Assembly: GCA_046349315.1 (NCBI GenBank)
Contig: JAXMCQ010000028.1
Location: 1-64,000, forward strand
Length of the DNA stretch: 64,000 nt
Reading direction: 5' to 3'
DNA from: JAEUMG01 sp046349315
GTDB taxonomy: Bacteria; Pseudomonadota; Alphaproteobacteria; Rhizobiales; Aestuariivirgaceae
Under the pieces are notes generated by a model, which was not told the DNA's origin, searched no databases, and saw only the letters and a program-made list of their open reading frames with translations. Below, piece after piece: positions 1-8,252 of the stretch. Numbering within the stretch: the stretch's first letter is position 1; the number at the start of each line of letters is the position of its first letter. Made by a program: the position numbers and the translations under genes.

Positions 1-348
1 TGGCTCTTCTTTAGGCACTGGCCGATCGGATTAAGGCTTGTCATCGCGATTCTGATCGAAGGTGCCTGGGAGATCTTCGAAAACACCGATCTGATCATCA
101 ACCGCTATCGCGAGGCGACAATATCCCTCGACTATTATGGCGACAGCGTCATCAATTCCGTCTTCGACGTTCTGGCGATGGTCGTGGGCTTTTTTCTGGC
201 GGCCCGGCTCCCCATTTGGGTCACCGTCGCACTTGCAGTCGCACTCGAACTCTTCGTCGGCTACATGATCCGCGACAATCTCACCCTCAACATCATCATG
301 CTGCTTTGGCCCCTCGAGGCCATCAAGAAATGGCAGGCCGGCGGATAA
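1..348 (+). CDS. DUF2585 (UPF0314) membrane protein, 5' partial
   Basis: The reading frame is open from the first base and ends with TAA at 346-348, giving 115 C-terminal residues; the start lies outside the window. The text matches the DUF2585 family: an HWPIGLRLVIAI opening, then WEIFENTD, INRYREATISLDYYGDS and a hydrophobic tail. At least two or three membrane segments are visible (about residues 58-75, 77-90 and 95-105). Function is unknown; the family is typical of Rhizobiales. Its last 26 bases overlap the 3' end of the convergent GlxA-like regulator. Family assignment is by recalled sequence pattern. Confidence 0.8.
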   Translation, partial: WLFFRHWPIGLRLVIAILIEGAWEIFENTDLIINRYREATISLDYYGDSVINSVFDVLAMVVGFFLAARLPIWVTVALAVALELFVGYMIRDNLTLNIIMLLWPLEAIKKWQAGG

Positions 349-1276
349 GCGAGGGCGCCCGGCCGAACCGCGCCTTGAACGCTCGTGAAAACAGCGCGAG
401 CGACGAAAATCCGCAAGCCAGGGCCACATCGCGCACACTCAACCTTGAATAGGTGAGCAGCCGCTCCGCACGCTCCAACCTGAGCTGGCTGTAGAAAGTC
501 TTGGGCGTCACGCTTAAATGCGTACGAAAAAGCCGCTCCAGATGTCGCTCCGACGCCCCCGCGCCACTGGCGATGTCGCACATCGTGAGCACATCCTCGA
601 TATGCTCTTCCATTAGCCGAATGGCAGCTAGAACACGCGGCTCGGAAACCCGATAGCGCGAGCCGACGGGGATGCGTGCCTCGCCGGGATGATTGAGATG
701 GCGGGTATGGACGAGCGTATCAGCAACCTTCGCCGCCAATGCCTCTCCTTCGATCGCGGCGAGCCAGTCGAGCATCATGTCGAGCGCATTGGCGCCGCCT
801 GACGCAGTCATGCGTCCCCGGTCGAGGACATAGGTCGTCTCGGCGACATCGATGTTCGGATAGGACTCACGAAACGCCGGCAATGTCTCCCAATGACAGG
901 TCGCCCGATAGCCATCCAGCACGCCGGCTTCGGCGAGAAGAAAGGCTCCAGTGTCAACCGCCGCAAGCAGGCTCCCATTGCGGCCCGCACGCCTGATCTC
1001 GTTGAGCACTGGCTGCACCATGCCGACTTCATGCTCATAGGAAGCGCAAACGACCAGCAGGTCGGGCTTGCCAACGCCTCCGAGAGCCGAGGAGACCGAG
1101 ACCGGGATCCCGTTCGAAGCGGCAACGCCCTGCCCGTCCACCGAGACGAACCGCCAGGAGAAAATATCGCCCGCAAAGCGGTTGGCGACCCTGAGCGGCT
1201 CGAGCGCGCTGAACAACGCAATCATCGAAAATCGCGGGATCAGCAGGAACACCACGTCATGGCGCCGGATCAGCAT
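323..1276 (-). CDS. GlxA/CdhR-like AraC-family regulator
   Basis: A 317-residue regulator with an N-terminal DJ-1/PfpI-like amidotransferase fold (about residues 5-185) and a C-terminal AraC double helix-turn-helix (about 215-310, with ERHLERLF and ALACGFSSLALFSRAF). The usual DJ-1 nucleophile cysteine region reads VDTGAFLLAEAG, so the domain is probably a ligand sensor, not an enzyme. I chose the ATG at 1276 because upstream the frame offers only a TTG at 1312. It is divergent from the carnitine genes. CdhR of Pseudomonas, which controls carnitine dehydrogenase, belongs to this GlxA-like family, so a carnitine or betaine sensor is a reasonable inference. It overlaps the end of the DUF2585 gene by 26 bp. 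Confidence 0.85.
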   Translation of the reverse strand: MLIRRHDVVFLLIPRFSMIALFSALEPLRVANRFAGDIFSWRFVSVDGQGVAASNGIPVSVSSALGGVGKPDLLVVCASYEHEVGMVQPVLNEIRRAGRNGSLLAAVDTGAFLLAEAGVLDGYRATCHWETLPAFRESYPNIDVAETTYVLDRGRMTASGGANALDMMLDWLAAIEGEALAAKVADTLVHTRHLNHPGEARIPVGSRYRVSEPRVLAAIRLMEEHIEDVLTMCDIASGAGASERHLERLFRTHLSVTPKTFYSQLRLERAERLLTYSRLSVRDVALACGFSSLALFSRAFKARFGRAPSLIRRPAIS

Positions 1277-1363
1277 AGCGGAAATAATCAAGCTGGTGGC
1301 GGAAAAAGTCAAATAGCCTCATACGAAATGGCTAAAACGCCTCAGCCTCAAGGGAGCGCCCAA

Positions 1364-2254
1364 ATGAACCCAAAGATCATCATCACATGTGCAGTCACCG
1401 GAGCCGGTGACACGGTCGGCAAGCACCCAGCCATTCCGGTGACGCCGGAGCAGATCGCCAATTCCGCTCTTGAGGCTGCCTCGGCCGGTGCTGCCGTGGT
1501 TCACTGCCACGTTCGCGACCCCAAGACGGGCAAAGGCGCGCGCGGCGTTCATCTTTATCGCGAAGTGATGGAGCGCATTCGCGCCAAGAACAAGGACGTC
1601 ATCATTAACCTCACAGCCGGCATGGGCGGTGATCTCGAAATTGGCGCCGGCGAGAAACCGCGGCAATTCAACGAAAACAATACAGACCTTGTGGGCCCCA
1701 TCGAGCGACTCCTCCATGTCGCCGAACTGCGTCCGGAATTGTGCACGCTCGATTGCGGCTCGCTCAATTTCGGCGACGGCAACGGCATCGTTGTCCAAAC
1801 ACCGATGCAGTTGCGCGAACAGGCCCGGCTCATCCAGTCCTATGGCGTCAAGCCCGAGATGGAAATTTTCGACAGCGGCAATCTCTGGTTCGCCAAGCAA
1901 CTCTGTACCGAAGGTCTGATCGACGATCCGCCGCTCTTCCAGCTCTGCCTGGGTATTCCGTGGGGCGCGCCGGGCAACAGCCAGACCATGGTCTACCAGG
2001 TCGGTGAACTGCCCAAGAATGCGATCTGGGCCGCTTTCGGCATCGGCCGCAACCAGTTCCCGATGGTTGCGCAGGCTGTACTCCTTGGCGGCCACGTCCG
2101 AGTCGGGCTTGAAGACAATCTCTGGCTCGAAAAGGGCGTCTACGCAACGAACGGCGCTCTCGTCGAAAAGGCGGTCAAATTGATCGAACTGCTCGGCCCG
2201 AAGATCGCCACGCCGGACGAAGCGCGCGACATTCTCAAGCTGAAGAAGAAGTAA
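1364..2254 (+). CDS. BKACE family (DUF849) beta-keto acid cleavage enzyme, probably 3-dehydrocarnitine:acetyl-CoA
   Basis: A 296-residue TIM-barrel BKACE enzyme. These Zn-dependent enzymes condense a beta-keto acid with acetyl-CoA, yielding acetoacetate and a new CoA thioester. The metal-binding HxH lies at residues 47-49 (VVHCHVRDPKTGKG), followed by NLTAGMGG and GNSQTMVYQVG. The ATG at 1364 follows GGGAG at 1352-1356; the frame stays open far upstream, but that part is antisense to the regulator. The carnitine dehydrogenase starts 4 bp after the stop, so the substrate is probably 3-dehydrocarnitine and the product betainyl-CoA. Family assignment is firm; the substrate is inferred from context. 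Confidence 0.9.
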   Translation: MNPKIIITCAVTGAGDTVGKHPAIPVTPEQIANSALEAASAGAAVVHCHVRDPKTGKGARGVHLYREVMERIRAKNKDVIINLTAGMGGDLEIGAGEKPRQFNENNTDLVGPIERLLHVAELRPELCTLDCGSLNFGDGNGIVVQTPMQLREQARLIQSYGVKPEMEIFDSGNLWFAKQLCTEGLIDDPPLFQLCLGIPWGAPGNSQTMVYQVGELPKNAIWAAFGIGRNQFPMVAQAVLLGGHVRVGLEDNLWLEKGVYATNGALVEKAVKLIELLGPKIATPDEARDILKLKKK

Positions 2255-2258
2255 TCCG

Positions 2259-3740
2259 ATGAGCACCGTGAAAACTGTCGGTATTGCCGGCACCGGCCTG
2301 ATCGGTGCTGGCTGGGCCGCAAGATTGCTTGTGCGCGGCATCGACGTCGTTGCTTACGATGTCGCCCCGGCCGCGGAAGCGAAGCTCCGCGCGGCGATCG
2401 ATGTCGCGTGGCCGTCGATGCTGAAGCTGATTCAGGATCCCAACCCGAAGCGGGGCCAGCTCACCTTTACCACCGACCTTGCGACGATGGCGTCGCGCGC
2501 CGACTTCGTTCACGAGGCAGCACCCGAACGTGAACCGCTGAAAATCAAGCTCTTCAAGGATATCGACGCGATTGCCCACCCCGACGTGATCATTGCCTCG
2601 TCCTCGTCCGGCTTCTTGCCGACGCGCCTGCAGTCCGAATGCAGGCACCCGGAACGCGTGATCATCGGCCATCCCTTCAACCCGGTCTATTTGCTACCGC
2701 TCGTTGAAACCGTTCCCGGCGAGAAGACATCGAGAGAGGCGATGGACCGCGCGGGCGTCTATTTCGAATCGATCGGCATGCATGTGCTGAGGCTCAAGAA
2801 GGAAATCGACGGCTACATCTGCGATCGCCTTCAGGAAGCGCTGTGGCGCGAGGCACTGCACATACTCAACAAGGGTATCGGCACCACTGAGGATATCGAC
2901 GATTCCATCGTCTATTCGGCCGGCATGCGCTGGGCCTTCATGGGCTCATTCCTGACCTATCACCTGGCCGGCGGCCCCGGCGGCATGCGCGATTTCATCA
3001 AACAGTTCGATCCGACGCTTGAACTCCCCTGGACCGACCTTCCCTTCCCGAAGTGGAACGACACGCTGGAAAAGCGCTTGGTCGAAGGTTGCGAAGCCCA
3101 GGCCAATGGTCGCGCGGTGGCCGAGATCGAAGCCAAACGCAATGACGTGCTGGTCGACATGATGCATCTCTTCAAGCAACATGGCGTCGGTGCCGGCCTT
3201 GTCCTCCAGCGCGAGGAAGCGTCTGCGCGCAAACGCGCGGCGCGCTGGACCAAGGGTACGAAAGTGGCCGCCCCAGTCGCTCTCCATCGCGGGATCGTCC
3301 AATCCGCCTGGGTCGATTACAATGGGCATATGTCGGATGCCTATTACCTGGTGGCATTCGGCGATGCGCTTGATACCTTCTTCCGCTATATCGGCGACGA
3401 CGAATCCTATCGCGCCACCGGACAGACCTTCTTCACGGCTGAGACCCATCTCAACTATTTCCGCGAGATGAAAGCCGGCGATACTTTCACGATCGAAACG
3501 CAGCTCATCGGTTGCGACGAAAAGCGCATGCACCTCTTCCATCGCATGCTCAATGCCAATGGTGAACTCGTCGCAACCAACGAGATCATGCAGCTCCATG
3601 TCGATCAGAAATCGAGCAAGGTCACCCCGATGCGCGCCGACTTGTTCGAAGCCCTATCGGCAATAAACGAAGCGCATAAGGGCCTGCCGAAGCCGGACGA
3701 ACTCGGCCGGGTGATGGAAGTAGGAAGGAAGAGCAAGTAA
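2259..3740 (+). CDS. lcdH: L-carnitine 3-dehydrogenase fused to betainyl-CoA thioesterase
   Basis: A 493-residue two-domain protein. The N-terminal part (to about residue 320) is a 3-hydroxyacyl-CoA dehydrogenase-type NAD enzyme with a Rossmann GIAGTGLIGAG at about 8-18 and the HPFNPVYLLPLVE motif of carnitine dehydrogenases. From about residue 340 a hotdog thioesterase follows, with WVDYNGHMSDAYY near residue 353. The usual dehydrogenase-only protein is about 320 residues, so this is the known long, fused form. It would oxidise L-carnitine to 3-dehydrocarnitine, while the thioesterase hydrolyses the betainyl-CoA made by the adjacent BKACE enzyme to glycine betaine. It sits 4 bp after that gene, so co-transcription is very likely. 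Confidence 0.9.
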   Translation: MSTVKTVGIAGTGLIGAGWAARLLVRGIDVVAYDVAPAAEAKLRAAIDVAWPSMLKLIQDPNPKRGQLTFTTDLATMASRADFVHEAAPEREPLKIKLFKDIDAIAHPDVIIASSSSGFLPTRLQSECRHPERVIIGHPFNPVYLLPLVETVPGEKTSREAMDRAGVYFESIGMHVLRLKKEIDGYICDRLQEALWREALHILNKGIGTTEDIDDSIVYSAGMRWAFMGSFLTYHLAGGPGGMRDFIKQFDPTLELPWTDLPFPKWNDTLEKRLVEGCEAQANGRAVAEIEAKRNDVLVDMMHLFKQHGVGAGLVLQREEASARKRAARWTKGTKVAAPVALHRGIVQSAWVDYNGHMSDAYYLVAFGDALDTFFRYIGDDESYRATGQTFFTAETHLNYFREMKAGDTFTIETQLIGCDEKRMHLFHRMLNANGELVATNEIMQLHVDQKSSKVTPMRADLFEALSAINEAHKGLPKPDELGRVMEVGRKSK

Positions 3741-3762
3741 CCCAGCATTCTGGGAGCCGAAG

Positions 3763-4245
3763 ATGACGACCGACCTCGATGTAACGATCAGGCCAGCTAC
3801 CGCGAATGACGCCGCCGCGATTTTTGCGATCACGCGGGCGTCGGTGGAAGGCCTTGCGGCCAATCACTACACGCCGCAACAGATTGATGGCTGGATGGGC
3901 GATCGTACACCCGAGACGTATGCTAATGATGCACGTTCTGGCCGCATAAAGGTTGCGGAGGTTTCAGGACGTCCGATCGGCTATGTCGACGCCGTGCAAG
4001 GTGAAATAACCCGGCTGTTTCTGCTTCCGGAATTCTCGGGTCATGGGATCGGCAAACGGCTTATGCTCGTTGGCCTCGAAATGGCCCGCGCGGGACACAC
4101 AGGATCGTTGCGTATCGAGGCAACGCGCAACACGGAGGCTTTCTATGAACGCTTTGGGTTCAGGCGCGTGGGTACCGGCATCTTCGCCGGACGCAACGGG
4201 GATTGGCCCGCCATCGAGACGGTCCTGATGAGCCGGGAGGAGTAA
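3763..4245 (+). CDS. GNAT-family N-acetyltransferase
   Basis: A 160-residue single-domain GNAT protein. The acetyl-CoA pyrophosphate-binding motif is visible as LFLLPEFSGHGIGKRLM at about residues 86-102, and the C-terminal TEAFYERFGFRRVG is the usual motif B. It lies inside the carnitine gene row, 22 bp after the dehydrogenase-thioesterase fusion, and its stop shares one base with the next gene's ATG (TAATG), so it is translated from the same message. The acetyl acceptor cannot be told from sequence. It may not belong to the pathway itself. Confidence 0.85.
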   Translation: MTTDLDVTIRPATANDAAAIFAITRASVEGLAANHYTPQQIDGWMGDRTPETYANDARSGRIKVAEVSGRPIGYVDAVQGEITRLFLLPEFSGHGIGKRLMLVGLEMARAGHTGSLRIEATRNTEAFYERFGFRRVGTGIFAGRNGDWPAIETVLMSREE

Positions 4246-5015
4246 TGGCACAGCAACGGGTCATGATCACCGCGGCAGCGGCCGGCATCGGGCGGTCGAT
4301 TGCCCGCGCCTTCGCCGATGAAGGCGCGAGGGTCCATGTTTGCGATGTCAATGAAGATGCCCTCGCCGCCTTTCGGGACGAAAATCCTGAGATCGCCGCC
4401 ACGCATGTCGACCTCCGCAGCGAGGGCGAAATCGAAGCATGGTTCGACGATGCGCTCGACGATCTCGGCGGACTCGATGTTCTCATCAACAATGCCGGGA
4501 TCAAAGGCCCCACCGCCCTGGTGGACGACATCGACCATGCCGACTGGCGCGAATGCATCGAGATCTGTCTCGACTCGCACTTTCTCTGCGCCCGCCGTGC
4601 GGCACCGGTGATGAAGGCGCAGAATGCCGGCTCGATCATCAATCTCTCCTCGATGGCCGGCATGGTCGGCTACGGCCTGCGCTCGCCCTATGCTTCCGCG
4701 AAATGGGCAGTGGTCGGCTTCACCAAGTCGCTGGCAATCGAACTTGGCCCCTTCAATGTCCGCTGCAATTGCATCTGCCCTGGCACGGTCCGCGGCGAGC
4801 GCATCAACCGCGTCATCGCGGCGGAAGCCGAGCAGCGCGGGATAAGCTTCGCGCAGGTCGAAACGGACTATCTCCAGGGCCAATCAATCAAGCGTTTCGT
4901 CGAGCCGGAAGAGATAGCCGATCTTTGTCTCTTCCTTGCTTCGCCTGCGTCCAAAATGATCTCAGGCCAGGCGATCGGCCTCGATGGCCACACCGAAACC
5001 TACAGGATGAGCTGA
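4245..5015 (+). CDS. Short-chain dehydrogenase/reductase, candidate D-carnitine dehydrogenase
   Basis: A 256-residue classical SDR that uses NAD(P). Cofactor motif TAAAAGIG at residues 9-16, NNAG at 82-85, catalytic Ser135/136 and YxxxK with Tyr149 and Lys153. The C-terminal SGQAIGLDGH is the normal end of the family. The frame extends upstream of 4245, but the ATG at 4245 overlaps the preceding stop by one base and follows GGGAGGAG, a strong ribosome binding site. Because it is embedded among carnitine genes I infer oxidation of a hydroxylated betaine such as D-carnitine, so both enantiomers could enter the BKACE step. The exact substrate is unproven. Confidence 0.8.
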   Translation: MAQQRVMITAAAAGIGRSIARAFADEGARVHVCDVNEDALAAFRDENPEIAATHVDLRSEGEIEAWFDDALDDLGGLDVLINNAGIKGPTALVDDIDHADWRECIEICLDSHFLCARRAAPVMKAQNAGSIINLSSMAGMVGYGLRSPYASAKWAVVGFTKSLAIELGPFNVRCNCICPGTVRGERINRVIAAEAEQRGISFAQVETDYLQGQSIKRFVEPEEIADLCLFLASPASKMISGQAIGLDGHTETYRMS

Positions 5016-5018
5016 GCC

Positions 5019-6182
5019 ATGGATTTCGCGCTGAACGAAGAACAGCAGATGATCGTCAAGACCACCCGTGATTTCGTGGTCAATGAGCTCTATCCGCACG
5101 AAGCCGAGATCGAAGAAACCGGCCATTTGCGCCCCGAGTTGCGTGACGAGATCAAGCGCAGGGCAATCGAGGCTGGTCTTTACGCCGCCAACATGCCCGC
5201 AGAAGTCGGCGGCGCCGGTCTCGATACGCTCACCTGGGTTCTCTACGAAAAGGAACTCGGCAAGGCAAATTACGCGCTGCATTGGACCTGCGTGGCGCGG
5301 CCCTCAAATATTCTGATGGCGTGTCAGGGCGACCAGCGCGAGCGGTATTTGCTTCCTTCGGTGCGCGGCGAGAAATCCGACTGCCTTGCCATGACCGAAC
5401 CAGGTACCGGATCAGATGTTCGCAGCATGAAAACTTTCGCCCGCAAGGATGGTGACGACTATGTCATCAACGGTACCAAGCACTTTATCAGCCACGCAGA
5501 CGAAGCCAGCTTCGTCATTCTCTTCGCGGCAACCGGCGAAGAGGACACGTCGAAGGGCAAGAAGAAGCTGATCACCGCCTTCCTCATCGACATGGGCACA
5601 CCGGGCTACACGGTGCGCCCCGGCTACAAGAACGTATCGCATCGCGGTTACAATAACTGCGTTCTCGAATTCAATGACTGCCGCGTGCACAAGTCCCAGA
5701 TCCTGGGTGAAGTTCACAAGGGCTTCGAGGTCGCCAATGATTGGCTTGGCGCCACGCGCCTACAGGTTGCCGCAACCTGTGTCGGCCGCGCCGAACGCGC
5801 GCTCGATCATGCCAAGCAATATGCCGTCGACCGCGTGCAGTTCGGCCAGCAGATCGGCAAGTTTCAGGGCATATCGTTCAAGCTTGCCGACATGGCGCTG
5901 GAATTGAAGGCTGCCGAACTCTTGACCCTCGAAGCCGCCTGGAAATTCGACAACAAGACCGTCACTGACATGGACATGGCGATGGCTAAGCTCAAGGCGA
6001 CGGAAATGCTCGCCTTCGTCGCCGATGAAGCGATCCAGATTCATGGCGGCATGGGCCTCATGTCGGATCTCCCCCTCGAGCGGATCTGGCGCGATGCCCG
6101 CGTCGAGCGGATCTGGGAAGGCACCAGCGAGATCCAGCGCCACATCATTTCGCGCAGCCTCCTGCGTCCATTGGGTGGGTGA
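5019..6182 (+). CDS. Acyl-CoA dehydrogenase (crotonobetainyl/gamma-butyrobetainyl-CoA type, inferred)
   Basis: A 387-residue FAD flavoenzyme of the acyl-CoA dehydrogenase family. Visible signatures are CLAMTEPGTGSDVRSMKT (flavin-binding signature 1), QIHGGMGLMSDLPLERIWRD, and WEGTSEIQRHI near the C-terminus, where Glu367 is in the position of the catalytic base. The start lies three bases after the SDR stop, so the two are coupled. In this neighbourhood it probably interconverts gamma-butyrobetainyl-CoA and crotonobetainyl-CoA. An ordinary fatty acyl-CoA substrate cannot be excluded from sequence alone. Confidence 0.85.
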   Translation: MDFALNEEQQMIVKTTRDFVVNELYPHEAEIEETGHLRPELRDEIKRRAIEAGLYAANMPAEVGGAGLDTLTWVLYEKELGKANYALHWTCVARPSNILMACQGDQRERYLLPSVRGEKSDCLAMTEPGTGSDVRSMKTFARKDGDDYVINGTKHFISHADEASFVILFAATGEEDTSKGKKKLITAFLIDMGTPGYTVRPGYKNVSHRGYNNCVLEFNDCRVHKSQILGEVHKGFEVANDWLGATRLQVAATCVGRAERALDHAKQYAVDRVQFGQQIGKFQGISFKLADMALELKAAELLTLEAAWKFDNKTVTDMDMAMAKLKATEMLAFVADEAIQIHGGMGLMSDLPLERIWRDARVERIWEGTSEIQRHIISRSLLRPLGG

Positions 6183-8249
6183 ATGAACGCTCCTGCCAAG
6201 AAGATGACGCGTGACCTGTCTCACCTGCTCTCGCCGCGATCCGTTGCGTTCATTGGCGGCGGCGAATGCGATGTGGCAATCGCCCGCACGCGCGATCTGG
6301 GCTTCACTGGAAAAATCTGGGCTGTCCACCCCAAGCGCGACAATCTCGGCGGCATTCCTTGCGTTCGCTCGGTCGAGGAAATTGGCGGCACGCCGGACGC
6401 CGCATTTGTGGCGGTGCGCCGCGAGCCGACCATCGAAGTTGTGCGCAGTCTCCGCACGAAGGGTTGTGGCGGTGCGGTGATTTACGCTTCGGGCTTTGCC
6501 GAAACCGGCGACACGCATTTGCAGGACGAGTTGCTGGCGGCGGCGGACGGCATGCCACTGATGGGTCCCAATTGCTATGGCTTCGTCAATGGCATGGCAC
6601 GCGCCGCCCTGTGGCCGGACGAGCATGGCCTCGATCCGCGCGCCGATGGTGTCGCCATTATCACGCAATCCGGCAACATCGCCTGCAATTTCACCATGAC
6701 GCGCCGCGGCCTGCCGCTCGCCGCGATCTATGCGATCGGCAACCAGGCGGACGTCGACATGGCGCAGATGCTCGAAGCACTGGCGCTAGACGAGCGCATC
6801 ACCGCGATCGGGCTTCACATCGAGGGCTTGAGGGATATTGAAGCTTTCGCGCGCGCCGCTGCAATCGCCCGCGACAACTGCAAGCCGGTGATTGCTCTCA
6901 AGACTGGGCGGTCCGAGCAAGGCGCCAAGGTCACGATGAGCCACACCTCGTCGCTCGCCGGCGCTGACACGCTCTATGACGCCCTCTTCGATCGCTATGG
7001 CATCGCGCGCATGACGTCGGTCACCGCCTTCGTCGAAACGCTGAAATTCTTGCATCATGGTGGACCGCTCAAATCCAATCGGATTGTCTCCATGAGTTGC
7101 TCCGGGGGCGAGGCCGCGCTCATCGCCGACATGGCCCTTGAGAAGGACGTGACCTTCCCCCCTTTCGGCGATTGCACCAAACCCAAGGTTGCCGCGACGC
7201 TCAACGAGTATGTGTCGATCGACAACCCGCTTGATTATCATACCTTCATCTGGAACGACGAAGCCAAGCTGACCGCCACCTTCTCGTCTGTGCTTGCCGG
7301 TGGGTTCGATGTCGGGATGCTCATTCTGGACATTCCGACCAATCCGAAGATGCGCCCTGACACCTGGCTGGTGACGGCGCAGGCTTTGATCAATGCCGCC
7401 AACGCCACAAAGGCCCGCGCCGCCATGGTCGCGAGCCTGCCGGAATGCATGCCGCTCGATCTTGCCGCCGACCTGGCGGCCGCCGACGTCGCACCCATGG
7501 TCGGACTCGATGACGCACTTACAGCCTTTGAAGCGGCAGCCTTCATCGGTCGCAACTGGGCTCGCCGCGACAAGCCGCCGGCACTTGCTCATGTCGCGCC
7601 GAGTTCGGGCGAGGCGACAGTCTTGAGTGAGTACGACGCGAAGTCGCTTCTCAAGTCCTATGGTCTCGCCGTTCCGGAGGGCCGTGTCTGCACGGCGGCG
7701 GATGCTGTCGCCGTTGCGCGTGAACTTGGCTACCCGGTGACGCTCAAGGTCTCGTCTGCCGCCATCGCCCACAAGACCGAGGCTGGCGGTGTCGCACTCA
7801 ATCTCAAGTCCGATGCCGATGTGGCGGCGGCCGCGGCGCGCATGGCGAAGCTCGCGCCTGAGGTTCTCGTTGAACGCATGGTGACCGGCGCCGTCGCCGA
7901 ACTGATCATCGGCCTCAAATCCGATCCGCAATTCGGTCCGGCTCTCGTGGTCGGCGCCGGTGGCATTCTAACCGAACTTCTTAAGGACACTGTCACTCTG
8001 CTCCTGCCGACCTCGCGCGCCGAAATCGAGCGCGCGCTGAAATCTTTGAAGGTCTGGAAACTCATTGAGGGTTTCCGCGGAAAGTCCGGCGACCAGGATG
8101 GCGTGGTAATGGCAATCGAAGCCGTTGCCGCCTTTGCCGAGGCCAATGCGGCGACAATTGAGGAAGTCGACGTCAACCCCCTGCTCGTCCTGCCTTCAGG
8201 CCAAGGCGCCGTCGCGGTCGATGCCTTGATCAAGATGCGAAAGGAATAG
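6183..8249 (+). CDS. NDP-forming acyl-CoA synthetase, single-chain
   Basis: A 688-residue acid-CoA ligase of the acetate-CoA ligase (ADP-forming) superfamily. Order of parts: CoA-binding Rossmann domain (about 10-140; SPRSVAFIGG), succinyl-CoA-synthetase-like domains (about 150-460), and a C-terminal ATP-grasp domain (about 480-685; PVTLKVSSAAIAHKTEAGGV). The phosphohistidine region reads VTMSHTSSLAG near residue 255. It begins directly after the acyl-CoA dehydrogenase stop. I infer activation of carnitine, crotonobetaine or gamma-butyrobetaine to CoA thioesters for the neighbouring dehydrogenase and hydratase. It differs from the AMP-forming CaiC of enterics, so the activation chemistry would be different. 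Confidence 0.85.
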   Translation: MNAPAKKMTRDLSHLLSPRSVAFIGGGECDVAIARTRDLGFTGKIWAVHPKRDNLGGIPCVRSVEEIGGTPDAAFVAVRREPTIEVVRSLRTKGCGGAVIYASGFAETGDTHLQDELLAAADGMPLMGPNCYGFVNGMARAALWPDEHGLDPRADGVAIITQSGNIACNFTMTRRGLPLAAIYAIGNQADVDMAQMLEALALDERITAIGLHIEGLRDIEAFARAAAIARDNCKPVIALKTGRSEQGAKVTMSHTSSLAGADTLYDALFDRYGIARMTSVTAFVETLKFLHHGGPLKSNRIVSMSCSGGEAALIADMALEKDVTFPPFGDCTKPKVAATLNEYVSIDNPLDYHTFIWNDEAKLTATFSSVLAGGFDVGMLILDIPTNPKMRPDTWLVTAQALINAANATKARAAMVASLPECMPLDLAADLAAADVAPMVGLDDALTAFEAAAFIGRNWARRDKPPALAHVAPSSGEATVLSEYDAKSLLKSYGLAVPEGRVCTAADAVAVARELGYPVTLKVSSAAIAHKTEAGGVALNLKSDADVAAAAARMAKLAPEVLVERMVTGAVAELIIGLKSDPQFGPALVVGAGGILTELLKDTVTLLLPTSRAEIERALKSLKVWKLIEGFRGKSGDQDGVVMAIEAVAAFAEANAATIEEVDVNPLLVLPSGQGAVAVDALIKMRKE

Positions 8250-8252
8250 CGC

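Noticed and set aside
893..1363. Upstream extension of the BKACE reading frame
   Set aside because: This part is antisense to the GlxA-like regulator and lacks family similarity; the ATG at 1364 has a proper ribosome binding site and gives the normal length.
1319..2341. Long minus-strand open frame of 340 codons opposite the BKACE gene
   Set aside because: Antisense shadow. Its product has no recognisable motif, while the plus strand encodes an intact HxH metal site and family text.
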